29,487 nt of DNA from WRDS01 sp964492775 (GCA_964492775.1 CAZBLH010000022.1:1-29487), one strand, 5' to 3'; counted from the stretch's first letter, positions 7,667 through 15,392 are shown. Numbers and translations are program-made. Notes: a model not told the origin generated them from the sequence alone.

Positions 7667-8974
7667 ATGCTTTCTGAGCGCATGCTATCTGCGGTGATGC
7701 GGCAGGCGGGCGACCGCTACCTGCAGCTTGAGCCGTACACCGAACCGCGCCTGCCGGACCCTCTGCCCGGTCGCGAGTACCTCCTGTATGCGCACGTGCC
7801 GTTCTGCACGCGGCTGTGCCCGTACTGCTCCTTCAACAGGTTCCCGTTCAACCGCGAGCGCGCGACCGAGTACTTCAAGCGGCTGCGCGCCGAGATGCGC
7901 CAAGTCGCCGAGCAGGGATACAACTGCACCTCGATGTATGTCGGCGGCGGGACCCCGACGGTGATCGTCGACGAGCTGGTGGAGACGATCCAGCTCGCCA
8001 GAGAGCTGTTCAATATCCGCGAGGTCTCCTCGGAGACGAATCCCGACCACCTCATACCGGAGGTCGTCGACCGCCTGACCGACCTCGTCGACCGGTTCAG
8101 CGTGGGCGTTCAGTCCTTCGACAACAGCCTGCTCAAGCAGATGGGCCGCTACGACAAGTACGGGTCTGGCGAGGAGATCCTCGAGCGCATCCAGTGGGTC
8201 GCCGGGCGGTTCCATTCGCTGAACGTGGACATGATCTTCAACTTCCCCTCGCAGACCGAGGAGATGCTCAGGCGCGATGTCGAGATGCTCAAGGCATCAG
8301 GCACGAACCAGACGACCTTCTACCCCCTGATGGCCTCGCCTTCAGTGGAGGGTTCCCTCCGCGCGACCGTGGGGAAGGTCGACTATGCCCGGGAGGCCCG
8401 CTACTACCAGATCATCACCGAGGGTCTGTCGGACACGTTCGAGCCCGCGAGCTCGTGGACGTTCTCTCGCACGGGCGGCGGGATGATCGACGAGTACATC
8501 GTCGACTACGAGGACTACGTGGGTATCGGCAGCGGTGCATTCAGCTTCCTGCACGGCACGATCTTCGTGGATACCTTCTCACTTGCCGAGTACAACGAGC
8601 GCATCGACGCCGGGCTGTCGGGCGCGGTGCGTGCTCGCACGTTCGGCCACACCGAGCGCATGCGCTACCGGTTCCTGATGGGTCTGTTCGGCATGACGTT
8701 GGACAAGCGGCAGTTCGCCCGCGACTTCGGTGTCGAGATCGATCGTGGCCTGCCTATCGAGATGGCGTTCATGCGCAGCGTGGGCGCGTTCTCCGTCGAC
8801 AATGCCGACCGTCTCGAGCTCACGCCCAAGGGCCGGTACCTGCTAGTGGCGATGATGAGGCAGTTCTTCATCTCAGTGAATGGCCTGCGTGACCAGTCCC
8901 GCAGCGCGCTGTCGGGCGAGGAGCGGAAGCTGCTGTTCGGCGACGGCGATGGTGATTGCTGCGCGGCCGAGTAA
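7667..8974 (+). CDS. HemN/HemW/ChuW-like radical SAM protein
   Basis: A 435-residue radical SAM enzyme. The CxxxCxxC cluster motif is Cys47, Cys51, Cys54 in VPFCTRLCPYCSF, preceded by the YAHVPFC sequence typical of the HemN/HemW group. YVGGGTPT and SSETNPDH are the next family blocks, with VGVQSFDNSLLKQMGR and NVDMIFNFPSQTEEML following. The C-terminal part resembles the HemN_C region but is not a clean match to true coproporphyrinogen oxidase, so haem-chaperone (HemW), haem-degrading (ChuW/HutW) or an uncharacterised radical methylase-like role are all open. AAAGGTGAG gives a strong ribosome site for the ATG at 7667. It sits 38 bases after purD and 63 bases before purE, a location not explained by haem metabolism. 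Confidence 0.78.
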   Translation: MLSERMLSAVMRQAGDRYLQLEPYTEPRLPDPLPGREYLLYAHVPFCTRLCPYCSFNRFPFNRERATEYFKRLRAEMRQVAEQGYNCTSMYVGGGTPTVIVDELVETIQLARELFNIREVSSETNPDHLIPEVVDRLTDLVDRFSVGVQSFDNSLLKQMGRYDKYGSGEEILERIQWVAGRFHSLNVDMIFNFPSQTEEMLRRDVEMLKASGTNQTTFYPLMASPSVEGSLRATVGKVDYAREARYYQIITEGLSDTFEPASSWTFSRTGGGMIDEYIVDYEDYVGIGSGAFSFLHGTIFVDTFSLAEYNERIDAGLSGAVRARTFGHTERMRYRFLMGLFGMTLDKRQFARDFGVEIDRGLPIEMAFMRSVGAFSVDNADRLELTPKGRYLLVAMMRQFFISVNGLRDQSRSALSGEERKLLFGDGDGDCCAAE

Positions 8975-9037
8975 ACGTTCCGTCGCTGTTGTGGGCAAGT
9001 AACGTAGTGGGTCGACGAACGGAAGGCGGAGGTACTG

Positions 9038-9499
9038 ATGGCGGAGTCGCCGGTTGTCGGCATCATCATGGGGTCGAAGTCGGATCTCGAGGTCATGCAG
9101 CAATGCGCCGAACAGCTCGAGGAGCTCGGCGTCGCCCATGAGCTGCTCGTGGCCAGCGCGCACCGAAACCCCGCTCGCGTTCACGAGTGGGCATCGACCG
9201 CGCATGAGCGGGGGCTCAAGGTCATCATCGCCGCCGCTGGAAAGGCCGCGCATCTCGGAGGCGTCGTAGCCGCGCTCACACCGCTGCCGGTGATCGCAGT
9301 CCCGATGAAGACGAGCGACCTGGGCGGACTCGACTCGCTGCTCTCGATGGTTCAGATGCCAACCGGCGTGCCGGTGGCGTCCGTGGCGATCAACGGGGCA
9401 CGTAATGCCGCCATCCTTGCTACCCAGATCCTAGGGACTTCGCTTCCCGAGTACCGTGAGGCAATCGTCGCCTACAAGAGTAGGCTCGCAGAGGGCTAG
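9038..9499 (+). CDS. purE: N5-carboxyaminoimidazole ribonucleotide mutase (class I PurE)
   Basis: Moves the carboxyl group of N5-CAIR to give CAIR in purine synthesis. The 153-residue protein has GIIMGSKSD (residues 8-16), the SAHR block (40-43), the AAHLGG block (70-75, where most PurE have AHLPG) and the PVPMKTSDLGGLDSLLS-type segment with MVQMPTGVPVA. This fits class I bacterial PurE rather than the vertebrate class II. The ATG at 9038 follows GGCGGAGGT by a few bases. The partner PurK is not in the window. The Gly in place of the usual Pro after AHL is a small variation. Confidence 0.93.
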   Translation: MAESPVVGIIMGSKSDLEVMQQCAEQLEELGVAHELLVASAHRNPARVHEWASTAHERGLKVIIAAAGKAAHLGGVVAALTPLPVIAVPMKTSDLGGLDSLLSMVQMPTGVPVASVAINGARNAAILATQILGTSLPEYREAIVAYKSRLAEG

Positions 9500-9518
9500 C
9501 GAAAGGACGGCGAGGGCA

Positions 9519-9926
9519 ATGCGCGAACGAGTGACCCGCACTGACGATGAGTGGCGTTCGCTGCTTACTCCCGAGCAGTTCCGAGTGCTCAGGAGAGCCG
9601 GCACCGAGCCCGCGTTCTCCGGAGCACTGACAGACACCTTCGCACCCGGGGTCTATCGCTGCGCCGGCTGCGGCTCGCTGTTGTTCTCGGCGGAGACGAA
9701 GTTCCACTCCGGTTGCGGGTGGCCGAGCTTCTACGCACCCGTTGCCGAAGACGCACTCACCGAGCACGAGGACCTGTCCTTCGGCCGCACGCGCACCGAG
9801 GTGCGCTGCGCGGTGTGCGATGGGCATCTGGGCCACGTGTTCGAGGACGGTCCCCCGCCGACGGGACTCCGCTACTGCATCAACTCGGTAGCGCTTACTT
9901 TCGAGCCAGATGTGGACACTCGGTGA
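9519..9926 (+). CDS. msrB: Peptide-methionine (R)-S-oxide reductase
   Basis: Reduces the R form of methionine sulfoxide in proteins. From the ATG at 9519 the protein has 135 residues, the normal single-domain length. Zinc is held by two CxxC pairs (Cys48/51 in YRCAGCGSLLF and Cys97/100 in VRCAVCDGHLGH). The substrate block FHSGCGWPSF is intact and the catalytic cysteine is Cys120 in LRYCINSVAL. Upstream in-frame ATGs (9456) overlap purE and are rejected. CGAGGG just before the start, or AAAGGA further up, may serve as ribosome site. It starts 19 bases after purE and ends 52 bases before the first gene of the copper-like cluster, so it may belong to either transcript. Confidence 0.93.
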   Translation: MRERVTRTDDEWRSLLTPEQFRVLRRAGTEPAFSGALTDTFAPGVYRCAGCGSLLFSAETKFHSGCGWPSFYAPVAEDALTEHEDLSFGRTRTEVRCAVCDGHLGHVFEDGPPPTGLRYCINSVALTFEPDVDTR

Positions 9927-9934
9927 CGTCACCG
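9921..9934. promoter_or_regulatory. Perfect 14-bp palindrome across the msrB stop codon
   Basis: CGGTGACGTCACCG is its own reverse complement and includes the TGA stop of msrB. It lies 45 bases upstream of the first membrane gene of the putative copper cluster. A weak TATCAT -10-like box (9956-9961) is located downstream, so the palindrome would be close to a -35 position. Function as an operator is an inference. Confidence 0.35.
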
Positions 9935-9978
9935 CTGTTCGGCACGCCAGTTGCATATCATCTCGCATCAGTCTTGCG

Positions 9979-10359
9979 ATGATCGAGGGCAGCTTGATCG
10001 GATCTGTTCACCATAAGAAAGCGCTGATCGCGGTCGCGATCGTAATAACGACGCTCGCGATCGTCATCCCTGCAGCTCGCATGGTGAACTGCGAGATGTC
10101 GATGGGTGGCGCGATGCCCTTCGGCCGCTCGGTTCTCCCGGGCTTCTTCTCGACCTGCGGCGGCACGCTCGTGGTGAGCAGCGCTCCCAATGCCGTCATG
10201 CCGGCCGGGGCGGACGCCTTCACGCTGGCGCTCGTCGCGAGTGCCTTGGCGATGCTGGTTCTGTATCAGCCTCCTCTCGTGGGCCGTACTGTGCGCGTTC
10301 GCGCTACCGAGCCACCGCCTCCGCCTGAAGACCCCTTGGGAGAACGCTTCAGGGTCTAG
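9979..10359 (+). CDS. Two-span membrane protein at the head of the cupredoxin cluster
   Basis: A 126-residue protein with a first hydrophobic span (ALIAVAIVITTLAIVIP, about residues 15-32), an outside-type loop and a second span (AFTLALVASALAMLVLY, about 80-98), then a proline-rich tail with PPPPPEDPL. The loop carries CEMSMGGAMPF and a second cysteine in FFSTCGG, a Cys/Met-rich stretch that could bind a soft metal. The ATG at 9979 lacks a ribosome site. An in-frame TTG at 9994 follows GAGGG by four bases and would remove five residues. I do not recognise a named family. The three downstream genes carry cupredoxin-type features, so a copper role is inferred from context and from the Met/Cys loop. 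Confidence 0.62.
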   Translation: MIEGSLIGSVHHKKALIAVAIVITTLAIVIPAARMVNCEMSMGGAMPFGRSVLPGFFSTCGGTLVVSSAPNAVMPAGADAFTLALVASALAMLVLYQPPLVGRTVRVRATEPPPPPEDPLGERFRV

Positions 10360-10387
10360 TCCCTCCTCGTGACCGCCGGATCTGCTG

Positions 10388-10421
10388 GCAACGGCAGAAA
10401 GCGGTGGGTTTCTCGCTGCCG
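10388..10421 (+). promoter_or_regulatory. Hairpin in the leader of the SafE-cupredoxin gene
   Basis: Within the 112-base gap between two genes, ACGGCAG near 10390 pairs with CTGCCGT near 10418, and an inner AAA/TTT pair can extend it. No T-run follows. It may be an RNA element or chance in GC-rich sequence; no known riboswitch core was recognised. Confidence 0.2.
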
Positions 10422-10471
10422 TCGCGCCGTGCTGCGCGCCGGCTCCGTGCACACACCTCGAGGAGTCATCT

Positions 10472-11785
10472 GTGACAACATCTTTCATCATCTACATGTT
10501 CACGCTGGGGCTGGGTACCAGCCTGCACTGCGTGTCCATGTGCGGACCGCTGGTCCTCACGGTCGCCGCTCGGGACACCAAGGACGAATCGCTTTCCAAG
10601 AAGCTTACGCCCAACCTCGTCTACCAGGGCGCGAAGCTCGTCAGCTACATGCTTGTGGGCCTGCTTCTGGGCACGATCGGCTCGGCGCTGAACCTGGACT
10701 CGATCCGCCCCTATGTGATGTTCATCGCCGGCGCTTTCATGATCGTGCTGGGTCTGGGGATGACGGGCAAGGTTCCGTGGGCCGCCAAGCTCACGCCGCG
10801 CCCGCCCCAATGGCTCATGAATGTCGTGAAGAAGCTTCGAAAGAGGGCGTCGGCCGAGGCAGCTGCCAGCGAGGACACGCTCACGACCCCGCTCTTCTTC
10901 GGCCTGATCACGGGCCTGTTCCCGTGCGGGCCGCTCATAGCCGCGCAGATCATGGCCGCCGCCAGCGGCAGCGCGCTTGCCGGTGGGCTCGGCATGGCCG
11001 CCTTCGCGCTTGGCACGGCGCCGCTCATGATCGCGTTCGGCACCGCAGGCTCGCTCATTCCTGCCGCCTGGAAGCAGCGCGCGATGGTAGTGCTGGCCGT
11101 CGGCGTGATGGTCTTCGGCCTCGTCTTCATCAACCGAGGGCTCATGCTCACGGGTGCTCCGGTGAACTTCGACACGCTCAAGAACGCGGTGGTAGGCACG
11201 CAGGCTGCCGAGACGACGGATTACCCCGTGGGGGCCGACGGCGTGGTTGAGGTGCCGCTCGTCATCGAGAACGTGGCTTTCAGCCCCTCGGTCCTCTCGA
11301 TCCCTGCCGACAAGCCGGTACGACTGGTCGTTGATCGCCGAGAGGCGAACGCCTGCTCAGACCAGCTCGCCATCCCGCAGCTGGGAGTACTGGTGAACCT
11401 GGCTCCCAACGCGGTGACGAACGTGGAGCTTCCAGCAGCGCCTACGGGCACGTACACGCTCACCTGCGGGATGGGGATGATGTCCGGTCAGCTCGCCGTT
11501 GGAGGCGCGGGCACCTCGGGCGGGTCCATGCTGCCGTGGCTCCTCCTCGCGATGGCCGCCACCGCTGGGGCGGGCTGGTTCGCATGGTCGAGCGGTCGGC
11601 GATCGCCTGCGGCCTCGACAGCGAGCGCTCGCAAGTCCGTCTCCTCGAAGCGGGACACCGCCAAGGGCTCCGGGTCGGAGGCGGCCCCAACCCTGTTTGG
11701 CTTCAAGCCGACTGAGGTGGTTCTCATCGGCGCAGCTATCGGCCTGGCGATTGTGGCAGGCATCGTGCTTGGTCAAGGACTCTAG
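10472..11785 (+). CDS. SafE/DsbD_2-type membrane protein fused to a cupredoxin domain
   Basis: A 437-residue integral membrane protein. Residues 1-225 have six membrane spans in two halves, with the family hallmarks HCVSMCGPLV (His19, Cys20, Cys24) and GLFPCGPLIAAQI (Cys152). This is the DsbD_2/UreH-like domain of the sulfite exporter TauE/SafE family, a group often linked to copper delivery for cytochrome oxidases. Residues about 258-345 form a Cupredoxin_1-type domain with probable ligands Cys295 and the CxMxM motif at 332-336. Two further spans follow (about 353-373 and 413-435), separated by a basic, Ser-rich linker. The start is GTG at 10472 with GAGGAG seven bases before. Inferred role: metal, most likely copper, movement or loading across the membrane. 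Confidence 0.8.
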   Translation: MTTSFIIYMFTLGLGTSLHCVSMCGPLVLTVAARDTKDESLSKKLTPNLVYQGAKLVSYMLVGLLLGTIGSALNLDSIRPYVMFIAGAFMIVLGLGMTGKVPWAAKLTPRPPQWLMNVVKKLRKRASAEAAASEDTLTTPLFFGLITGLFPCGPLIAAQIMAAASGSALAGGLGMAAFALGTAPLMIAFGTAGSLIPAAWKQRAMVVLAVGVMVFGLVFINRGLMLTGAPVNFDTLKNAVVGTQAAETTDYPVGADGVVEVPLVIENVAFSPSVLSIPADKPVRLVVDRREANACSDQLAIPQLGVLVNLAPNAVTNVELPAAPTGTYTLTCGMGMMSGQLAVGGAGTSGGSMLPWLLLAMAATAGAGWFAWSSGRRSPAASTASARKSVSSKRDTAKGSGSEAAPTLFGFKPTEVVLIGAAIGLAIVAGIVLGQGL

Positions 11786-11806
11786 GACAAAGGGAGTGCG
11801 AACAGC

Positions 11807-12340
11807 ATGAGTGACAAATACACGAAAGCCAGCAATGGCAATGTGATACGGTATGCGTTCGTTGCGGTGCTCGTTGCTGGCGCCTTCTTCGGCGCATACA
11901 GCTTCGCCTCCGCGCGGGACGGGCGGGGCGGATCCTACGTCGGCAACCAGGGCGCTTCAGGGCTCACTCCGGCGTTGGGCTCGACCGGCGCGCAGAGCGC
12001 GTGTGCCTGTTGCGGCAGCGCCGCGCCGACGCAGGACGGGCTCACCGGCGAGAAGGTCGAGGCGCAAGCTGCGCTCGACCAGGGTGTGCAGCGCATTGAG
12101 GTCGACCTCTCTGCGGGCTACTACAACCCCAACCAGATCATCCTGGCAGCCGGGGTTCCTGCCGAGATCACCTTCGGCCAGAGCAACGGCTGCACGGCGC
12201 AGGTGGCGAGCCAGGAACTCGGCTTCTTCGAAGACCTCTCGGCAGGTCCGCGCGTGGTGAAGCTGCCAGCGCTCGAGGCAGGGGAGTACCCGTTCTACTG
12301 CGGCATGCAGATGGTCTTCGGCAAGATTGTGGTGAGGTGA
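11807..12340 (+). CDS. Membrane-anchored cupredoxin with CACC motif
   Basis: A 177-residue protein with an N-terminal membrane anchor (about residues 14-35), a Gly/Ser-rich linker, a CACC motif (Cys66, Cys68, Cys69) and a C-terminal Cupredoxin_1-type domain (about 95-177). Probable metal ligands are Cys129 in SNGCTAQ and the YCGMQM motif (Cys165, Met167, Met169). The same ligand pattern is in the cupredoxin part of the gene just upstream, so the two are likely paralogous domains passing metal between them. AAAGGGAG lies about ten bases before the ATG. The gap to the upstream gene is 21 bases, consistent with an operon. The CACC site could be a second metal or redox site; copper is inferred. 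Confidence 0.78.
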   Translation: MSDKYTKASNGNVIRYAFVAVLVAGAFFGAYSFASARDGRGGSYVGNQGASGLTPALGSTGAQSACACCGSAAPTQDGLTGEKVEAQAALDQGVQRIEVDLSAGYYNPNQIILAAGVPAEITFGQSNGCTAQVASQELGFFEDLSAGPRVVKLPALEAGEYPFYCGMQMVFGKIVVR

Positions 12341-12343
12341 CGA

Positions 12344-12616
12344 ATGGCAGGGTTCGACAAGGGTGTGCTCCTGAGGGTCTCGTTTACTGATGTCGGTCCA
12401 ACGGACCGCCTGATGATGGAGCGCGTGCTTGCCGAGATGGACGGCGTAACGGACTTCGGGCTGTCCGACGACGGCAGCCTGACCGTGCTCCTGCGTGATG
12501 AGATTGGTGAGATCGGGCTCACCAAAGCGTTCACAGTTGCCGGGATGCACCCAGTGCACACCGAATACCTGGGCATGACCGAGTACGATCCGATCGATCA
12601 GGGCATCTGGTCCTAG
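12344..12616 (+). CDS. Small soluble protein ending the cupredoxin cluster
   Basis: A 90-residue protein, three bases after the stop of the anchored cupredoxin gene, with GAGGTGA over that junction acting as ribosome site. This shows tight translational coupling. The order of predicted strands and helices (VLLRVSFTDV, a helix around RLMMERVLAEM, then DFGLSDDGSLTVLLRD, a second helix and a last strand) is like a ferredoxin-type fold, such as the heavy-metal-associated domain. The CxxC metal site of that domain is absent and there is no cysteine at all. I do not recognise a family. A chaperone-like or regulatory role in the cluster is only context-based. It ends five bases before the stop of the convergent lysR gene. 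Confidence 0.7.
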   Translation: MAGFDKGVLLRVSFTDVGPTDRLMMERVLAEMDGVTDFGLSDDGSLTVLLRDEIGEIGLTKAFTVAGMHPVHTEYLGMTEYDPIDQGIWS

Positions 12617-12621
12617 GGGCG

Positions 12622-13572
12622 TCAGCCCTCGTCGGCGAGGGCGACCTGCTCGGCCACTGAAGATGCGGCGTCTCGAATCGCCTGCAAGACGACCGAGATG
12701 CCCGGCGCGTTCCCGCTGCCCCGGCGAGTAGCCGCCCAGATGCGGCGGTTGAGCGGGATGTCCGCAATTCGGCGCACCGCGACGCGGGACGCATCGGCGT
12801 GCGCGAGTGTCTGGAGGATGGCGAGAGAAGGGCCGAGCGCCACGCCGAGCCCCTCCTCGACGGCTCCGGTGATGACGTTGAAGTCCATCGAGTGAAGGTC
12901 GGTGCGGGGCTCGAAGCCTGCATGCCGGCCGGCGGTGGTCACGAGGTTGAGCATGGAGGTCGCGTCGCGTCCGACGATCCACCCGTCATCGGCGAGCTCG
13001 GCGATGGCAACAGGCGTGTTGCGCAGCGCGAGCGGGTGGTCGATGGGCAGGAGCAGGAAGACCTCCTCGGCGAAGATCTCCTCGCGCTCTACGCCCGGGT
13101 CCTCGATCGAGGGGAGCAGGTCCCACTCGTAGAGGAGTGCGACGTCGATGTCGCGCCCCTTGAGGGCGGGCAGCGCTTCCTCAGGCTCGAGGTCGACCAT
13201 GGACAGCCTCAGGTTGGGATGGGCTGCGCGCAGGTGGGCGAGGGCCGGCACCAGAATCGAGCGTGCCGCGGTGGGGAAGGCTGAGATGCGCACCCGGCCC
13301 GCGATTCCGACTGCCGCTGCCGCGAGGTCCGCTTCTGCCCGCTCGATCTCGGCAAGGATGCGTTCGGTGTTCGCCACGAGCCTTCGGCCCGCCTCCGTGA
13401 GCCGAACGCCGCGGCCTTCGCGTTCCAGGAGGGCGACTCCGGCTTCGCGCTCGAGTACCGACATCTGCTGCGAGACCGCAGACGGGGACATGAAAAGCGC
13501 CTCGGCGGCGGCGGCGATGGTTCCGCGCCCCGCGACTTCGCGGAGCATCTTCAGGCGAGTGACATTAAGCAT
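12622..13572 (-). CDS. LysR-family transcription regulator
   Basis: A 316-residue regulator. Residues about 1-60 are the LysR helix-turn-helix (MLREVAGRGTIAAAAEALFM followed by SPSAVSQQMSVLEREAG and LLEREGRGVRLTEAG). The rest is the two-lobed effector domain, starting with GRVRISAFPTAARSILVP. ATG at 13572 gives the family-typical N-terminus; an in-frame ATG at 13581 would add three residues, and neither has a good ribosome site. It is divergent from a 33-residue membrane peptide 126 bases away, and a T-N11-A palindrome lies immediately upstream of its start. Its end converges on the cupredoxin cluster with five bases between. The effector is unknown; the divergent gene is the natural first target. 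Confidence 0.9.
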   Translation of the reverse strand: MLNVTRLKMLREVAGRGTIAAAAEALFMSPSAVSQQMSVLEREAGVALLEREGRGVRLTEAGRRLVANTERILAEIERAEADLAAAAVGIAGRVRISAFPTAARSILVPALAHLRAAHPNLRLSMVDLEPEEALPALKGRDIDVALLYEWDLLPSIEDPGVEREEIFAEEVFLLLPIDHPLALRNTPVAIAELADDGWIVGRDATSMLNLVTTAGRHAGFEPRTDLHSMDFNVITGAVEEGLGVALGPSLAILQTLAHADASRVAVRRIADIPLNRRIWAATRRGSGNAPGISVVLQAIRDAASSVAEQVALADEG

Positions 13573-13580
13573 GAAGCACA

Positions 13581-13599
13581 TCTTACTGTATACGTAAGA
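13581..13599. promoter_or_regulatory. LysR-type box next to the lysR start
   Basis: TCTTAC (13581-13586) and GTAAGA (13594-13599) are perfect inverted arms around seven bases. The inner TACTGTATACGTA (13584-13596) fits the T-N11-A pattern of LysR operators. It sits nine bases upstream of the lysR ATG, as expected for an autoregulatory site, and about 100 bases from the divergent small gene. Confidence 0.6.
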
Positions 13600-13698
13600 A
13601 ATAGACAATGTATCTTTTGAGTCGGATGCCCGATGATACTGATGAACCCGGAAGATGAATCCGGAGATACGATCGAGAATTGCCGAAGGAGGCCAGCC

Positions 13699-13800
13699 AT
13701 GTTTGACAGCTTCAGCTCAGCACCGGTGTACCCCGGTCGTGTGGCGCTGGCTCTCGGCGGGGTTGTCATGCTCGCCGCATTGCTCCAGGCCCTGATCTAG
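13699..13800 (+). CDS. 33-residue membrane peptide divergent from lysR
   Basis: A very short gene with a perfect AAGGAGG six bases before its ATG, which is stronger support than most genes in this window have. The peptide begins MFDSFSSAPVYPGR and ends in one hydrophobic span of about 20 residues. The size and layout are like small membrane peptides that attach to transporters or respiratory complexes, but no family is recognised. It starts 126 bases from the divergent lysR gene and is followed about 60 bases later by a terminator-like hairpin, so it may be a one-gene transcript under that regulator. Confidence 0.62.
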   Translation: MFDSFSSAPVYPGRVALALGGVVMLAALLQALI

Positions 13801-13856
13801 TCCCCCTTGCGTCCGTCGCCCGGCCTCGGCCCGGCGGCGGCGCTCCCTACCAGCAG

Positions 13857-13893
13857 CGCCCCGCGGTCATCCCACTGCGGGGCGTTATGCTTT
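13857..13893 (+). terminator. Terminator-like hairpin after the 33-residue peptide gene
   Basis: CGCCCCGC (13857-13864) pairs perfectly with GCGGGGCG (13877-13884) around twelve bases, followed by TTATGCTTT. The T-content is moderate. It stands 56 bases after the stop of the small gene and before the next open frame. Confidence 0.55.
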
Positions 13894-14026
13894 CCAGGCT
13901 CCTTCTTATGCATTCAGACGTCGCGCGAGCTCACAGCGGGTGGCCTATCGCACATAGGTTTCGCGGCCGTCTTTCGCGCGAGGGCGCGGAACGGTACCCT
14001 TCTGGGGAGGAGGCTTAGGGAGGCTC

Positions 14027-14434
14027 ATGGACGAGTACGGTCGACAGACCGGTATGCCCCGGGCGGCACTGCCGCGCGATTCCGCGCATTCGGAGTCGAT
14101 CGTGTGGGGCGTGGGATACGCGCTCGCAGGGCTGTTCGCGGTCGGCCAGATCGTGACCGTGCTTGCTGCGGCGCCCGCAGCCATCGCGCTGGGAGCCGAG
14201 CAGGCGGGTGCCCGCGCCGGCTTCATCGGGCTGCTTGCGGCACTCGGCCCGACTGGGCTGCTGCTCATGCTTGCCGCCATCGACGTGGCGGTGTTCGCGC
14301 TCCTCGTCTACCTGGCCCGTCGGCACTGGGTCGGGTTCATCTTCCTTGCACCCGTGCTGTACCTTGGAATCGGCACAGTCCTGCTGTGGCCGATGTTCCT
14401 GCAGCTGATCACGTGGGCGGCCGAGCGCGGCTGA
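14027..14434 (+). CDS. Three-span membrane protein, function unknown
   Basis: A 135-residue protein. After a short polar N-terminus there are three hydrophobic spans: about residues 24-50 (VWGVGYALAGLFAVGQIVTV), 65-95 (GFIGLLAALGPTGLLLMLAA) and 102-125 (VGFIFLAPVLYLGIGTVLLW). A charged turn (YLARRHW) separates the last two. AGGGAGG lies three bases before the ATG, which is close, with GGAGGAGG further upstream. No motif suggests an activity. hisG starts 55 bases downstream, so co-transcription is possible without implying a shared role. Confidence 0.7.
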   Translation: MDEYGRQTGMPRAALPRDSAHSESIVWGVGYALAGLFAVGQIVTVLAAAPAAIALGAEQAGARAGFIGLLAALGPTGLLLMLAAIDVAVFALLVYLARRHWVGFIFLAPVLYLGIGTVLLWPMFLQLITWAAERG

Positions 14435-14488
14435 TGCCGCCGCCCGCGCGCCCGGGGCGTATCTTCTACTGCCGATCGGAGATGGTTG

Positions 14489-15361
14489 ATGCTCTCGCTA
14501 GCGCTTCCCAAGGGCTCCCTCGAGGAGCAGACACTCTTGCTGTTCGAACAGGCAGATCTGCCCGTCAAGCGAGCTAGTCGCACCTACAGCCCCTCCTGCA
14601 GCGACCCACGGATTGACCGTGTGAAGATCCTGCGTCCGCAGGAGATCCCGGTCTTCGTGCAGGAGGGCTACTTCGACCTCGGCATCTCGGGACATGACTG
14701 GGTGCGCGAGAGTGGGGCCGATGTCATAGAGGTGGCCGAGCTTCCGTACGCGAAGACCGGAACGGGGCGTGTCGAGATGGTGCTTGCTGTCCCCGAAGCG
14801 TCCCCGGTGACTTCCGCGCGAGACCTTGTGCCCGGTAGCCGCATCACGACCGAGTTCCCCAGAACCACCAAGGAGTTCTTCGACAGCCTGGGTATCGATG
14901 TCGAGGTGCACTTCAGCTACGGCGCCACGGAGGCGAAGGTGCCTGAGATGATGGATGCGCTCGTCGATCTCACGGAGACCGGGACGACGCTCAGACTCAA
15001 CGGGCTGAAGATCGTCGACACCATCCTCACCTCGACGACGCGCCTCGTCGCTAATCGCGAGTCCTGGGCCGACCCGGTCAAGCGCCGCGAGATCGAGGAG
15101 ATCCGTACGCTCTTGCTCGGCGTCATTGAGGCGCGCGGGCGCGTGCTCTTGTCGCTGAACGTTCCTGCCGAGCGGCTGGAGGCAGTCATCGCCGAGCTTC
15201 CGGCGATGAAGCGTCCGACCGTGAGCCAGCTGTACGGATCCACCGATTACGAGATCACCACTGTGGCCGACAAGTGTTCGGTCAACGTGCTGATACCCCG
15301 CCTGAAAGCCGCAGGCGCGGAGGACATCCTGGAGCTGCCTATCAGCAAGATCGTTCGGTAG
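14489..15361 (+). CDS. hisG: ATP phosphoribosyltransferase, long form
   Basis: First step of histidine synthesis: joins ATP and PRPP. The protein has 290 residues, so it is the long form with a C-terminal ACT-like regulatory domain (about residues 215-290) that carries feedback inhibition by histidine, and does not need HisZ. The N-terminal LALPKGSLEE, the DLGISGHDW block and the PRPP-binding region with DLTETGTTLRLNGLKIVD are intact. I chose the ATG at 14489, where CGGAGA lies upstream, over the TTG one codon earlier. No other his genes are nearby, so it is apart from the rest of the pathway here. Confidence 0.95.
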   Translation: MLSLALPKGSLEEQTLLLFEQADLPVKRASRTYSPSCSDPRIDRVKILRPQEIPVFVQEGYFDLGISGHDWVRESGADVIEVAELPYAKTGTGRVEMVLAVPEASPVTSARDLVPGSRITTEFPRTTKEFFDSLGIDVEVHFSYGATEAKVPEMMDALVDLTETGTTLRLNGLKIVDTILTSTTRLVANRESWADPVKRREIEEIRTLLLGVIEARGRVLLSLNVPAERLEAVIAELPAMKRPTVSQLYGSTDYEITTVADKCSVNVLIPRLKAAGAEDILELPISKIVR

Positions 15362-15392
15362 GCAGAGTCAGCCCAGGCGAAAGGGAACTTCC

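Noticed and set aside
10360..10471. Possible riboswitch before the SafE-cupredoxin gene
   Set aside because: A hairpin can be drawn, but no conserved core of a known riboswitch, such as a cobalamin or TPP box, was recognised.
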